Shown here piece by piece: positions 51,983 through 61,498 of a stretch of DNA of 64,000 bases. Under the pieces are notes generated by a model, which worked only from the letters and a program-made list of their open reading frames with translations, was not told where the DNA came from and searched no databases. Made by a program: the position numbers and the translations under genes. The first letter of the stretch is position 1; each line of letters starts with the position of its first letter. Origin of the DNA: Rhodoligotrophos defluvii (GTDB lineage Bacteria > Pseudomonadota > Alphaproteobacteria > Rhizobiales > Im1); assembly GCF_005281615.1 (NCBI RefSeq), contig NZ_SZZM01000001.1, forward strand, positions 517,227-581,226, in the 5' to 3' direction.

Positions 51983-53095
51983 TCAGTCCGTTAGATGCAG
52001 AACCCGGCGCGCTTCGTCTATGCGTGCCAGTGCCGCATTGTCGCCGCGAAATTGCTCGGCGGCCTTGGTCAGCACCGCCCTGGCCGCATCGTTCTCGCCC
52101 AGGACGACGCGCGCCCGGGCCAGCTTCAGCCAGTCGTCCACAGGGCCACCGTCGCGATCAAGCCGCGCCTGCAGCCCCTCGACCATGCCGCGGATCATCT
52201 GCTGCTGTGCCGCCGGACCTTGCGACGTCACCGCTTCCACCTGGTCCTGCGACAAGGCGGGCGCCGCCGGGGTCCCGGCGAGCGCAGCGACATTGGTTTC
52301 GACCACCGAGCGCCAGGGCGCATCGGCCGGCGCGTCCTTCAGTAGCGCCCGCCAGATGCTCAGCGCTTGTGCGGTGTCGCCGTCCTGCTTGGCTGCCAGG
52401 CCCTTGTAGAAGCGGGCCTTGGGCAGTTTCGCATCCAGCGCGAGCGCGCGGTCGACCGCCTGCCGGGCCTGCTCGGAGACGAGCCCGCCATTGGCGAGGA
52501 TCAGCGCTTCCGCATAGCTGGCGAGCAGATCGGGCCGCTCGCCCTCCAGCATCATGATGCGCCCATAGGCCTTGGCCGCGTCCGCATAGCGGCCCTGCCG
52601 CACATAGATCGGCGCAAGCACCCGCCAGCCCTGAACGTCGTCGGGCTTGGCGGCAAGGCGCTCTTCCACCTGGGCGATGAGCGCCGGATAGTCCTGGTTT
52701 TCCAGCGCATGGGCCATGCGCTCCGCATGGGGCACGCCCGGCATCAGCGGCTGGCCGAGGGCGAGATAGACGGCGAGGCTCAAGGCGGGAATACCGATCA
52801 GCGCCGCCAGGATCACCGGCTTGGGCTCGCGCGCGCCCGCGCCCGCCGCATCTGCGGTGCCGGCCTTGGTGGCGGCGATCAGGCGGCGGGCGATCTCGTT
52901 GCGCGCCGCCTCGGCCTCCTTCTCGCCGATCTGCCCGCGGGCCCGTTCGCGATCGAGCTCCGCAAGCTGGTCGCGGTAAACCGCTGCATCCTGGCTCATG
53001 GCCGGCTGCCGGCCTTTGCGGGCGGCAACCAGCGGCCAGATCACGGCGGCTATGGCCAGCGCCGTCAGAGCGGCGAGGATGATCCAGAGGCCCAT
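51983..53095 (-). CDS. ccmI: Cytochrome c maturation protein CcmI (CycH)
   Basis: 370 residues from ATG 53095. Two N-terminal membrane helices (LWIILAALTALAIAAVIWPL and around residue 95) flank a cytoplasmic leucine-zipper-like loop (YRDQLAELDRERARGQIGE). A periplasmic TPR domain holds the rest. It chaperones apocytochrome c to the lyase. First gene of the operon. Confidence 0.93.
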   Translation of the reverse strand: MGLWIILAALTALAIAAVIWPLVAARKGRQPAMSQDAAVYRDQLAELDRERARGQIGEKEAEAARNEIARRLIAATKAGTADAAGAGAREPKPVILAALIGIPALSLAVYLALGQPLMPGVPHAERMAHALENQDYPALIAQVEERLAAKPDDVQGWRVLAPIYVRQGRYADAAKAYGRIMMLEGERPDLLASYAEALILANGGLVSEQARQAVDRALALDAKLPKARFYKGLAAKQDGDTAQALSIWRALLKDAPADAPWRSVVETNVAALAGTPAAPALSQDQVEAVTSQGPAAQQQMIRGMVEGLQARLDRDGGPVDDWLKLARARVVLGENDAARAVLTKAAEQFRGDNAALARIDEARRVLHLTD

Positions 53096-53292
53096 GTTTC
53101 TCCTGTGCCGGGCGCATGCTGGCCTGGCGCCTCGATCCACTTTATGGTGTCGCAGTTTACGCGCTCGGCGTCGCAAAGCTGCGTGTCTTGATGCCGGCCG
53201 GTGCTATGGTCGCCCACCATGCGGGCGGTCATCACAGGCCGCCTCACAGCTTTGCGCGTCGGGCGGGCCCGGCAGCACCATCGCGATAGGCC

Positions 53293-54543
53293 ATGAAGCT
53301 CTACTCGATATTCACGTTGGCGCGCAATGCGCTGAACTATCACAAGGACTGGCCGCGCGCCTGGCGCAGTCCGGAGCCGCGGCCCGAATATGATGTCGTG
53401 ATCGTCGGGGCGGGCGGCCATGGGCTCGCCACGGCCTATTACCTCGCCAAGGAGCATAAGGTCACCAATGTGGCGGTGCTGGAGAAGGGCTGGCTCGGCG
53501 GCGGCAACACGGGGCGCAACACCACCATCATCCGCTCGAACTACCTGCAGGACGAGTCCATGGCCATCTACGAGCTGTCGCGCAAGCTCTATGAGGACTT
53601 GTCGCAGGAGCTGAACTTCAACGTGATGTTCTCGCCCCGCGGCCTGCTCATGTTGTGCCAGACCGAGCACGAGCTCAGGGCGCTCAAGCGGACGAGCCAT
53701 GCCAACCGCCTGGCGGGCATCGAGGCGCGCATGATCGATCCGGCCGAGGTCAAGCGCCTGGTGCCGATCATCAACGACAGCCCCAATGCGCGCTATCCCG
53801 TTCTCGGCGCCTATTACCAGCCGCGCGGCGGCACCGGCCGGCATGACGCGGTGGCCTGGGGCTATGCGCGCGGGGCGGATGCGCGCGGCCTCGACATCAT
53901 CCAGAATTGCGAGGTGTTCCGCATCCTGCGCGAGGGAGACGGGGTGGCGGGTGTCGAGACCAGCCGCGGCACGATCCGCGCCAAGAAAGTGGCTGTCGTC
54001 ACCGCCGGCAACACCTCGCCGCTCATGCAGTCGGCGGGGGTCAACATGCCGCTCGAAAGCGTCTGCCTGCAGGCATTGGTCTCCGAGCCCATAAAGCCGG
54101 TGATCGACGTGGTGGTCATGGCCAACACGGTGCACGGCTATATCAGCCAGTCCGACAAGGGCGAGCTGGTGATCGGCGGCGGGGCGGACCCCTATAACAA
54201 CTATTCGCAGAGGGGCACACTGCCGGCGCTGGAGCACACCATCACAGCCCTGGTCGAGACCTTCCCCATCATCTCCCGGCTGCGCATGATGCGCTCCTGG
54301 GGCGGCATCGTGGACATGACCGGCGACCGCTCGCCCATCATCGGCAAGACCGACGTGAAGGGCCTCTATGTGAATTGCGGCTGGGGCACCGGCGGGTTCA
54401 AGGCCATCCCGGGTTCCGGCTTCGTGTTCGCCGACACCATCGCCAATGACCGCCCTCACCCGATCGCCGGCCCCTTCGGTCTCGACCGTTTCCTGCAAGG
54501 CCGCCTGATCGACGAGAGCGTGGCGGCGGCGGTGGCCCACTGA
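53293..54543 (+). CDS. soxB: Sarcosine oxidase beta subunit
   Basis: 416 residues. FAD site VVIVGAGGHGLATAYYLA (about 35-52), VLEKGWLGGGNTGRNTTIIR, and the segment GGTGRHDAVAWG whose His is the expected site of covalent FMN. Catalyses oxidative demethylation of sarcosine to glycine, giving methylene-tetrahydrofolate. In an operon with soxDAG, but a block of REP-like elements separates it from soxD. Confidence 0.95.
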   Translation: MKLYSIFTLARNALNYHKDWPRAWRSPEPRPEYDVVIVGAGGHGLATAYYLAKEHKVTNVAVLEKGWLGGGNTGRNTTIIRSNYLQDESMAIYELSRKLYEDLSQELNFNVMFSPRGLLMLCQTEHELRALKRTSHANRLAGIEARMIDPAEVKRLVPIINDSPNARYPVLGAYYQPRGGTGRHDAVAWGYARGADARGLDIIQNCEVFRILREGDGVAGVETSRGTIRAKKVAVVTAGNTSPLMQSAGVNMPLESVCLQALVSEPIKPVIDVVVMANTVHGYISQSDKGELVIGGGADPYNNYSQRGTLPALEHTITALVETFPIISRLRMMRSWGGIVDMTGDRSPIIGKTDVKGLYVNCGWGTGGFKAIPGSGFVFADTIANDRPHPIAGPFGLDRFLQGRLIDESVAAAVAH

Positions 54544-54589
54544 GGCCTCGATGTTGGGTTGCAGCAAGCATGAATAACTCTACGAATGT

Positions 54590-54893
54590 CGTCATGCCCC
54601 GGCATGACCGGGGCATCCAGGGCAACACGGCACACCCCTTCCCCTCCGGTCCCTGGATCACCCGGTCAAGCCGGGTGATGACGCTGACAGAATCCGTCAT
54701 GCCCCGGCTCGTCCGGGGCATCCAGGGCAGCACGGCACACCCCTTCCCCCGGCGCCCCTGGATCACCCGGTCAAGCCGGGTAATGACGCTGACAGAATCC
54801 GTCATGCCCCGGCTCGTCCGGGGCATCCAGGGCACCACGGCACACCCCCTCCCCCGGCGCCCCTGGATCACCCGGCCGAGCCGGGTGATGACG
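54590..54893. repeat. Three tandem REP-like pairs inside the sox operon
   Basis: Three ~94-bp left-plus-right units at 54590-54683, 54695-54788 and 54800-54893 (105-bp period). Left stems are GCCCCGG/CCGGGGC, right stems CACCCGG/CCGGGTG. They fill the 54544-54952 gap between soxB and soxD; no gene is in it. The spacer contains CACGGCACACCCC-like sequence also seen in the pairs near 33480 and 39090. Confidence 0.9.
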
Positions 54894-54952
54894 GTCAGGG
54901 CCAGCCGATCTGCCGTAAGCCGCACACAACCCATAGCAAGGGATGGCCTGCC

Positions 54953-55315
54953 ATGCTGCTGATCACCTGCCCCGTCTGCGGCAATGTCGGGGACGAGACC
55001 GATTTCCACTATGGCGGCCAGGCGCATATTGCCCGGCCCGCCTCGGCCAACCCGGCTGACGTGAGTGACGAGGCGCAGCGGGACTATCTCTATGTCAGGC
55101 TCAATCCGAAGGGCCTGCATTTCGAACGCTGGCGCTGCGACCGGGGCTGCGGGAAATGGTTCCACATGGCCCGCGACACGGTGACCATGTCGATCAAGGC
55201 CTATTATCCCATTACCGAGAAGCCGCCGCGCGAGATCATCGCCGAGATCCCGCCGACCAATCCCTGGTACGGCGTTTTCGATGAGAGCCAAGCCGGCGAT
55301 GGAGGCGCGCGGTGA
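54953..55315 (+). CDS. soxD: Sarcosine oxidase delta subunit
   Basis: 120 residues, about 20 more than usual because of a longer C-terminus. Zinc ligands CPVCG (about 6-10) and CDRGC (about 62-66, in WRCDRGCGKWFHMARDT) bind the structural zinc of the heterotetramer. Overlaps soxA by 4 bp. Confidence 0.93.
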   Translation: MLLITCPVCGNVGDETDFHYGGQAHIARPASANPADVSDEAQRDYLYVRLNPKGLHFERWRCDRGCGKWFHMARDTVTMSIKAYYPITEKPPREIIAEIPPTNPWYGVFDESQAGDGGAR

Positions 55316-58300
55316 CCGGCCAGCCCTACCGTCTGCCGGCGTCCCCCGATCACGGCCGGCTCATCGACCGCAGCCGCAGGCAGATCTTCACCTTCGACGG
55401 CCGGCGCATGACCGGCTTTGCCGGCGACACGCTCGCCTCGGCCCTGCTGGCCAATGGCGAGCGCCTCGTGGGGCGCAGCTTCAAGTATCACCGGCCGCGC
55501 GGGATCATGGGCCTCGGCGCGGATGAGCCCAATGCGCTGGTCGGCATCGGCGTGGGCGCGCGGCACGAGCCCAATCTCAGGGCGACGCAGGTCGAGCTCT
55601 ATGACGGCCTCACCGCCGTCAGCCAGAACCGCTGGCCCAATCTCACCTTGGACATCGGCCAGGTGAGCAGCCTGTTTTCCCGCATCCTGCCGGCCGGCTT
55701 CTACTACAAGACCTTCAAATGGCCGCAGCGGTTCTGGGAAATGCTCTATGAGCCGCTGATCCGCCGGGCCGCGGGCCTCGGCAAGGCGCCGACGGGCCCC
55801 GACCCGGACATCTACGAGCAAGTGCATGCCCGTTGCGACGTGCTGGTGGTGGGGGCAGGCATCGCGGGCATCGCCGCGGCAGAGGCTGCAGCCTCGCGCG
55901 GGGCGCATGTCTTCATCGTCGATGAAAACCCGCGCTTCGGCGGCGTCGCCGATCTGTTCGGCGGCACGATCGATGGCCGCCCCGCACTGGACTGGGTGCG
56001 GGACAAGGCCGGCGCGCTCGCCAAGGCGCCGAATGTGCAGGTGATGACCCGCACGACGGCCTGGGGCCATTACCACGACAATTTCGTCGCGCTGCTGGAG
56101 CGGGTGGCGGACCATGAGCCGGGCGCTGCCGCCTCGGGCAAGCCGCGCCTGCGGCTATGGAAGCTCAGGGCCCGGGAGATCATCCTGGCGACCGGCGCCT
56201 TCGAGCGGCCGATTGCCTTCGCCAATAACGATCGCCCGGGCGTCATGCTGTCGACCGCCGGTCGTGCCCTGCTCAGCCGCTACAGCGTTGCGCCGGGCCA
56301 GCGCGGCGTGATCTTCACCAACAATGACGATGGCTATCGCACGGCGCTCGCCTATGCCAGGGCGGGCGTGCCGATCGCGCGGCTGGTGGATGCGCGCGCC
56401 GAGGCGGCGGGCCCGCTCGCCGAAGAGCTGCGCGCGGCAGGGGTGGCCATCGCGCCGGCCGCGGCGGTTTCGAACATCAAGACCAGCTTGGGCGGCCTTT
56501 CCATCACAGAGGTGGTGGTCAGCCCCTACCGCGCCGGCCAGGGCCGCGTGTCGTCGGAAGAGGTGATCCCGGCGGATTTCGTGCTGGTGGCGGGCGGCTG
56601 GAACCCTGTGGTCAATCTCTGGTGCCACAATGGCGGCAAGGTCAGGTTCGACGAGCAGAGCGCCACGTTTATGCCCGACGTGACCGCGGCGCGCATGCGG
56701 GCGGTGGGTGCTGTGAATGGCACCTTCGACCCGGCGGCAATCCTGGACGAGGCCTATGCGGCGGGTGAGGCGGTATCGGGCCGGGATGGCGCACCGGTCG
56801 CCCGCGAGCGGGTCGCCCGCGCCAAGGCGGAGCCCCAGCCCATCGGCTCACTCGAGCCCGTGTGGTTCGTGCCGGCCACCGGCTCGTATAACGAGGGCAA
56901 CAAGCATTTCATCGACCACCAGAACGATGTCACCGCCGCCGACCTGGAGCTTGCCTTGCGCGAAGGTTACCAGTCGGTCGAGCACGTGAAGCGCTATACC
57001 ACCTGGAGCATGGCGACCGACCAGGGCAAGACCAGCCACCTCTTGGGCCTGGGCGTTGTCTCCGGCGCGACCCACAAGCCGATCGGGCAGATCGGCACCA
57101 CCACCTTCCGGCCGCCCTATACGCCGGTCACCTTCGGGGCGATTGCCGGCAGCCACACCAAGCAGCTGTTCCTGCCGGTGCGCCGCACGCCGGTCTATGG
57201 CTGGCACCGCGCCCAAGAGGCGAGCTTCGAGCCGGTAGGCCATTGGCGCCGGCCCTATTGCTATCCCAAGCCGGGCGAGAGCCGGCATGACGCGGTCAAC
57301 CGCGAGATCCGCACGGTGCGCGAGAAGGTGGGGCTGCTCGATGCCTCGACCCTCGGCAAGATCGAGGTGAAGGGCCCCGATGCGGCCGAATTCCTCGACC
57401 GCATCTACACCAACACCTTTTCCACCCTGAAGGTCGGCCGCGCCCGCTATGGTCTCATGCTCACCGAGGCCGGCTTCCTGTTCGACGACGGGGTCACCGT
57501 CCGGCTCGCCGAGGACCATTTCCTCGTGCACACCACCTCCGGCGGGGCCGACCGGGTGGCCGCCTGGCTGGAGGAATGGCTGCAGACGGAATGGCCGCAC
57601 TATAAGGTGTTCGTCACCAATGTGACGGAGCAGTGGGCGCAGTTCGCGCTGGCCGGGGCCAAGGCCCGCACCATCCTTGAGAAGCTCGGCACGGACATCG
57701 ACCTGTCCCCCGAAGCCCTGCCCTTCATGGGTTATGCCGCGGGAACGCTCGGCGGCTATCCCGTGCGGCTCTATCGCATCTCGTTCTCCGGCGAGCTGTC
57801 CTTCGAGATCGCCACGCCGGCGCATTACGGCCGCGGCCTTTGGGATGCGCTGCTGGCTGCCGGGGCGGAGTTCGGCATCGGCCCTTACGGCACGGAAGCC
57901 CTGCACGTGCTGCGCGCCGAGAAGGGCTTCATCGCCATCGGCGACGAGACCGACGGCACGGTCACCCCGCTCGATCTCGGCCTCGGCTGGGCGGTTTCCA
58001 AGAAGAAACCGGACTTCCTGGGCAAGCGTGCGCTCGAGCTCGCCGATCTCAAGGCGGAGGGGCGCAAGCAGCTGGTGGGGCTTTTGACCGAAGACCCGCA
58101 GGTGGTGCTGCCGGACGGCGCCTATGCGGTGGAGACGGTGCTGCCGCAGCCGCCGATGGACATGATCGGCCAGGTCACCTCCACCTATTGGAGTCCGACC
58201 CTCGGCCGCTCCATCGCCCTCGCCCTGATCCGGAACGGGCGTGAACGCATGGGGCAGGTGATCAGCTTCCCCTTAGGCGATGGCAAGGTGGTCCGCGCCA

Positions 58301-58353
58301 AGGTGGTCGAGCCGGTGTTCTACGACAAGGAGGGAGCGCGGCAGAATGTCTGA
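55312..58353 (+). CDS. soxA: Sarcosine oxidase alpha subunit
   Basis: 1013 residues. N-terminal ferredoxin-like domain (FDGRRMTGFAGDTLASALLA), then FAD/NAD-binding domain with GAGIAGIAAAEAAASRG (about 181-197), a second dinucleotide region (FTNNDDGYRTALAYARAG), and a C-terminal GcvT/aminomethyltransferase-like domain (about 600-1013) that binds tetrahydrofolate. Full length. GTG start overlapping soxD. Confidence 0.95.
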   Translation: MTGQPYRLPASPDHGRLIDRSRRQIFTFDGRRMTGFAGDTLASALLANGERLVGRSFKYHRPRGIMGLGADEPNALVGIGVGARHEPNLRATQVELYDGLTAVSQNRWPNLTLDIGQVSSLFSRILPAGFYYKTFKWPQRFWEMLYEPLIRRAAGLGKAPTGPDPDIYEQVHARCDVLVVGAGIAGIAAAEAAASRGAHVFIVDENPRFGGVADLFGGTIDGRPALDWVRDKAGALAKAPNVQVMTRTTAWGHYHDNFVALLERVADHEPGAAASGKPRLRLWKLRAREIILATGAFERPIAFANNDRPGVMLSTAGRALLSRYSVAPGQRGVIFTNNDDGYRTALAYARAGVPIARLVDARAEAAGPLAEELRAAGVAIAPAAAVSNIKTSLGGLSITEVVVSPYRAGQGRVSSEEVIPADFVLVAGGWNPVVNLWCHNGGKVRFDEQSATFMPDVTAARMRAVGAVNGTFDPAAILDEAYAAGEAVSGRDGAPVARERVARAKAEPQPIGSLEPVWFVPATGSYNEGNKHFIDHQNDVTAADLELALREGYQSVEHVKRYTTWSMATDQGKTSHLLGLGVVSGATHKPIGQIGTTTFRPPYTPVTFGAIAGSHTKQLFLPVRRTPVYGWHRAQEASFEPVGHWRRPYCYPKPGESRHDAVNREIRTVREKVGLLDASTLGKIEVKGPDAAEFLDRIYTNTFSTLKVGRARYGLMLTEAGFLFDDGVTVRLAEDHFLVHTTSGGADRVAAWLEEWLQTEWPHYKVFVTNVTEQWAQFALAGAKARTILEKLGTDIDLSPEALPFMGYAAGTLGGYPVRLYRISFSGELSFEIATPAHYGRGLWDALLAAGAEFGIGPYGTEALHVLRAEKGFIAIGDETDGTVTPLDLGLGWAVSKKKPDFLGKRALELADLKAEGRKQLVGLLTEDPQVVLPDGAYAVETVLPQPPMDMIGQVTSTYWSPTLGRSIALALIRNGRERMGQVISFPLGDGKVVRAKVVEPVFYDKEGARQNV

Positions 58354-58957
58354 CCCGGTTTTCACAAGCCCGCTTCAGGACAGGATCTCGCCCGGCGATC
58401 TGGCGATTGGGCTGAGCGAGATTGCCGATCTCGGCATGATCGATTTACGCGGTCATGCCGACGATGCGGCCTTCATGGCGGCGGTGCGCGATGGCCTGGG
58501 TGTCGACCTGCCGCTTGCGCCGCGCAGCTCCGCCCGGCATGGCGACCTGACCATCCTCTGGCTTTCGATCGACCAATGGCTGGTGCTCGCCCCGCGCGCC
58601 GAGATCCCGAGCTTGGCGGAAGCGCTGCGGGCAAGGCTTGCCGGCGTGCATTCCCTGGTCTGCGATGTCAGCGACATGCGCTGCATCATCCGCCTCACCG
58701 GCCCGAATGCGCGGACAGTGCTGATGAAGGGCTGCTCGCTCGACCTGCTCGGCCCGGAGATCAAGGCGGGCTATGTCAAGCGGGTGCTGTTTGCGGAGAT
58801 CGCGGCGCTCATCCACGTGGTCGACACCGATCCCGACGTCATCGACCTGTTCGTGTTCCGCTCCTATGCGGATTATGCCTGGGAATGGCTGCTCAAGACC
58901 GGCCATCGCAACGCGGCGCTGACGCTCTATGGCGAGCAGCCGGCCCCGCCGGTTTAG
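58346..58957 (+). CDS. soxG: Sarcosine oxidase gamma subunit
   Basis: 203 residues from ATG 58346, overlapping soxA by 8 bp. SoxG/GcvT-like fold: GDLTILWLSIDQWLVLAP, SLVCDVSDMRCIIRLTGPNAR and SYADYAWEWLLKTGH. Completes the soxBDAG heterotetramer. Its stop is 4 bp from the stop of the convergent MetF-like gene. Confidence 0.93.
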   Translation: MSDPVFTSPLQDRISPGDLAIGLSEIADLGMIDLRGHADDAAFMAAVRDGLGVDLPLAPRSSARHGDLTILWLSIDQWLVLAPRAEIPSLAEALRARLAGVHSLVCDVSDMRCIIRLTGPNARTVLMKGCSLDLLGPEIKAGYVKRVLFAEIAALIHVVDTDPDVIDLFVFRSYADYAWEWLLKTGHRNAALTLYGEQPAPPV

Positions 58958-58961
58958 CCCG

Positions 58962-59846
58962 CTAGCGCGAACGGACCTCGTCGACCCAGCCGAACAGCTT
59001 GTCATAGCCGCCGAAGGGATAGAGATGCGCCCCGGCGATGCCGAGCTCCGGCCGGGTCTGCTGTATCAGGCCGAGATCGGCCACCAGCTCGTCGGGGGTT
59101 GCGACCGTCAGCAGCTTGGTCACGTTCAGCGCCTGCTTGCGGATCATGCGCGCCGACGGGCCGACGCCGCAGAGCAGCGCATATTTCACCAAGGTCTTGA
59201 CCGTGGCCGGTCCGGGGATGCCCACATAGATCGGCAGCGTGACGCCATTCGTACGCAGCGCTTCCGCCCAGCGCTCCACCGGCTCCGCCGCGAACAGGAA
59301 TTGGGTGGCGAGGTAGGCCTCCATCCCGTGCTCGGCCGCATAGGCCTGCTTCTGCAGCAAGGCCTCGAGCAGCACCGCTTCCCCGTGGGCCTTGGTGATG
59401 TCCGCATTGCCTTCCGGGTGGCCGGCAAGCCCGAGCTTGCGGATGCCGTGCTTCTCGAAAATCCCGGTGCGCAGCAGGCTCATGGTCGAGTCGAACATCC
59501 CCACCGGCGCAAGCCCACCGCCAATGGCCAGCACCTGGGTCACCCCCGCCTCGCCGGCAAAGCGCGCCATGCGGTCATCGAGGGACGCCGCGTCGCTGAT
59601 CAGCCGCGCCGGCACGTGCGGGACGGGGTTGAGCCCCCTGGCGGCCAGCAGCTTGGCCGTCTCGACCTGCTGGGGAACCTCGTTGGGATCGATCAGGGCG
59701 ATGTAGACGCTTGCCCCCGGCTCCATGGCGTCGCCGAGCATCGCCACCTTGTCGGCGTGCTTCGGCGTGATCTCGACCGTGAAATTCTCGAGGAAGTCAC
59801 GGGCGGGGTTCGGTCTATTGCGCAGAGTGGCAAGCAAGCTGGCCAT
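58962..59846 (-). CDS. Methylenetetrahydrofolate reductase-like protein
   Basis: 294 residues from ATG 59846. MTHFR fold: NFTVEITPKHADKV, NPVPHVPARLISD, VTQVLAIGGGLAPVGMFDS, AGHPEGN and GIPGPATVKTLVKYALLCG. Would reduce 5,10-methylene-THF, the product of sarcosine oxidation, linking this gene to the sox operon. Divergent from the regulator gene at 60157. It belongs to a branch distinct from canonical MetF; an alternative role in one-carbon recycling is possible. Confidence 0.82.
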   Translation of the reverse strand: MASLLATLRNRPNPARDFLENFTVEITPKHADKVAMLGDAMEPGASVYIALIDPNEVPQQVETAKLLAARGLNPVPHVPARLISDAASLDDRMARFAGEAGVTQVLAIGGGLAPVGMFDSTMSLLRTGIFEKHGIRKLGLAGHPEGNADITKAHGEAVLLEALLQKQAYAAEHGMEAYLATQFLFAAEPVERWAEALRTNGVTLPIYVGIPGPATVKTLVKYALLCGVGPSARMIRKQALNVTKLLTVATPDELVADLGLIQQTRPELGIAGAHLYPFGGYDKLFGWVDEVRSR

Positions 59847-60156
59847 CACGGGCGAGTCCTGGCGGAACGGTTCAATTGCTTAGCAGTATGTAGTCGCTTC
59901 CGAAAGCAGGCACCCCTCTCAAAGCGACTTCGCCGCACGAGATTGCGACGGCCCTGGCCGATAGAATTCAGACGTCATTCTGAAAATCCCAAGGCAAGGC
60001 GCGCGTGGCTGTGCTAATGATCAGGCGGGTTGTTATCTTGCGTGCCCGGCGTATGTTCCTAAGGGCCAGTGCGTCGCGCCTGGCCTAGCGCGGCGCCGAG
60101 ACGTTCGGGCAGCCCCGCCGCATGATGCAGCGGCCTGATTTGGGTTCGGACGAGCG
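59847..60156. other. Divergent intergenic region
   Basis: 310 bp between the MetF-like gene and the GbdR-type regulator. It must contain both promoters. I see no clear palindrome, REP unit or small gene. Confidence 0.5.
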
Positions 60157-61158
60157 ATGTTTGGACAACCGCCTTACGATCTGCCGCAACGGTTCGCGTT
60201 CATCCTGGTTCCGGAATTCTCCATGATGCCGGTGACCTCCGCGATCGAACCGCTACGCCTGGCCAATCGCGCGGCCGAGCGGCAGCTCTATGACTGGTCC
60301 ATGTATTCGGTGGACGGCGAGCCGGTGACCGCGTCGAACGGGCTCGTCACCGCGGTCAGCGGCACGCTCGATGCCATTCCCGCCCATGCGACGATCGTGG
60401 TGTGCAGCGGGCTCGACGTGCAACAGCATACGGACAAGCGGCTGGTCTCCTGGCTGCGCAAGATGGGCCGGCGCGGCAACGACATCGGCGCGCTGTGCAC
60501 GGCCAGCCATATTCTGGCCGAGGCCGGGCTGTTCGACGGCCATCGCTGCACGATCCATTGGGAGAACCTGCCGGGTTTCTCCGAGGCCTTTCCCGATATT
60601 GACGTGACAGGCAGCCTGTTCGAGATCGACCGCGACCGGTTCTCCAGCGCCGGCGGAACCTCCGCCCTCGACATGATGCTGTCCCTGATCAGCCGTCAGC
60701 ACGGGCCGGACCTTGCGGCGGAGGTGGCGGAGACCATCCTGCATTCGCCGGTGCGGCACCACAGCGAGCACCAGCGCATGTCGCTGCCGGCCCGCATCGG
60801 CACGCGGCATCCGAAGCTGGTCAGCATCATCGAGCAGATGGAGCAAAACCTCGAGGACCCGCTGAGCCCCACGGTGCTCGCGCGGCAAGCCGGGCTCTCC
60901 ACCCGCCAGCTGGAGCGGCTGTTCCGCCGCTATCTCGACCGCTCGCCCAAGCGCTATTATCTCGAGCTCAGGCTGCGCAAGGCCCGCTCGCTGCTCTTGC
61001 AGACCGACATGTCTGTCATCAACGTGGCGCTCGCCTGCGGCTTCTCCTCGCCTTCGCATTTCTCGAAGTGCTACCGCGCGTTTTTCGGCCGCACCCCCTA
61101 TCGCGAGCGCGGCGTTCCGAGCCTGGACAAGGCCGTCTCGGGGCAGGCCGCGGAATAG
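60157..61158 (+). CDS. gbdR: GbdR-type AraC regulator with DJ-1/PfpI domain
   Basis: 333 residues. N-terminal DJ-1/PfpI-like domain (RFAFILVPEFSMMPVTSAIEP, then GNDIGALCTASHILAEAGL) and C-terminal AraC HTH pair (LARQAGLSTRQLERLFRRYL and VALACGFSSPSHFSKCYRAF). GbdR-type regulators sense glycine betaine or dimethylglycine and activate its catabolism. The adjacent sox and MetF-like genes support that role. Confidence 0.9.
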   Translation: MFGQPPYDLPQRFAFILVPEFSMMPVTSAIEPLRLANRAAERQLYDWSMYSVDGEPVTASNGLVTAVSGTLDAIPAHATIVVCSGLDVQQHTDKRLVSWLRKMGRRGNDIGALCTASHILAEAGLFDGHRCTIHWENLPGFSEAFPDIDVTGSLFEIDRDRFSSAGGTSALDMMLSLISRQHGPDLAAEVAETILHSPVRHHSEHQRMSLPARIGTRHPKLVSIIEQMEQNLEDPLSPTVLARQAGLSTRQLERLFRRYLDRSPKRYYLELRLRKARSLLLQTDMSVINVALACGFSSPSHFSKCYRAFFGRTPYRERGVPSLDKAVSGQAAE

Positions 61159-61171
61159 TATCAGTTATGTA

Positions 61172-61440
61172 CGTCATCACCGGCCTTGAGCCGGTGATCC
61201 AGGGCTTCACGGGAAAGGGTGTGCCGCGAGGCTCCTGGATGCTCCGGTCAAGCCGGAGCATGACGTTGAGTAACAACATCAAGCTTTTACGTCGTCACCG
61301 GCCTTGAGCCGGTGATCCAGGGCTTCATGGGAAAGGGTGTGCCGCGAGGCTCCTGGATGCTCCGGTCAAGCCGGAGCATGACGTTGAGTAACAACATCAA
61401 GCTTTTACGTCATCACCGGGCTTGAGCCGGTGATCCAGGG
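61172..61440. repeat. Tandem REP-like pairs, 118-bp period
   Basis: Pairs 61172-61265 and 61290-61383 (left stem CACCGG/CCGGTG, right stem GCTCCGG/CCGGAGC), then a single left unit 61408-61440. The 118-bp copies are nearly identical and include the spacer AACAACATCAAGCTTTTA. With the hairpin at 61480 they fill the gene-free 61159-61498 gap between convergent genes. Confidence 0.9.
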
Positions 61441-61479
61441 CCACGAGGAACGGCGCGTGCGCGCTCCCTCCCCTCGAAG

Positions 61480-61496
61480 GCAGGGATGATCCCTGC
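61480..61496. terminator. Hairpin at the 3' end of the sensor kinase gene
   Basis: GCAGGGA (61480-61486), loop TGA, TCCCTGC (61490-61496), 2 bp beyond the stop of the kinase gene on the minus strand. No T-run. Confidence 0.45.
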
Positions 61497-61498
61497 AC

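Noticed and set aside
54590..54893. Possible CRISPR array
   Set aside because: The repeats are 94 bp inverted pairs with conserved 11-bp gaps, no unique spacers, and no cas genes.
54570..54962. 130-codon frame with three 35-residue repeats (and its minus-strand counterpart)
   Set aside because: It is the translation of the tandem REP array; the 105-bp period keeps frames open. Not a repeat protein.
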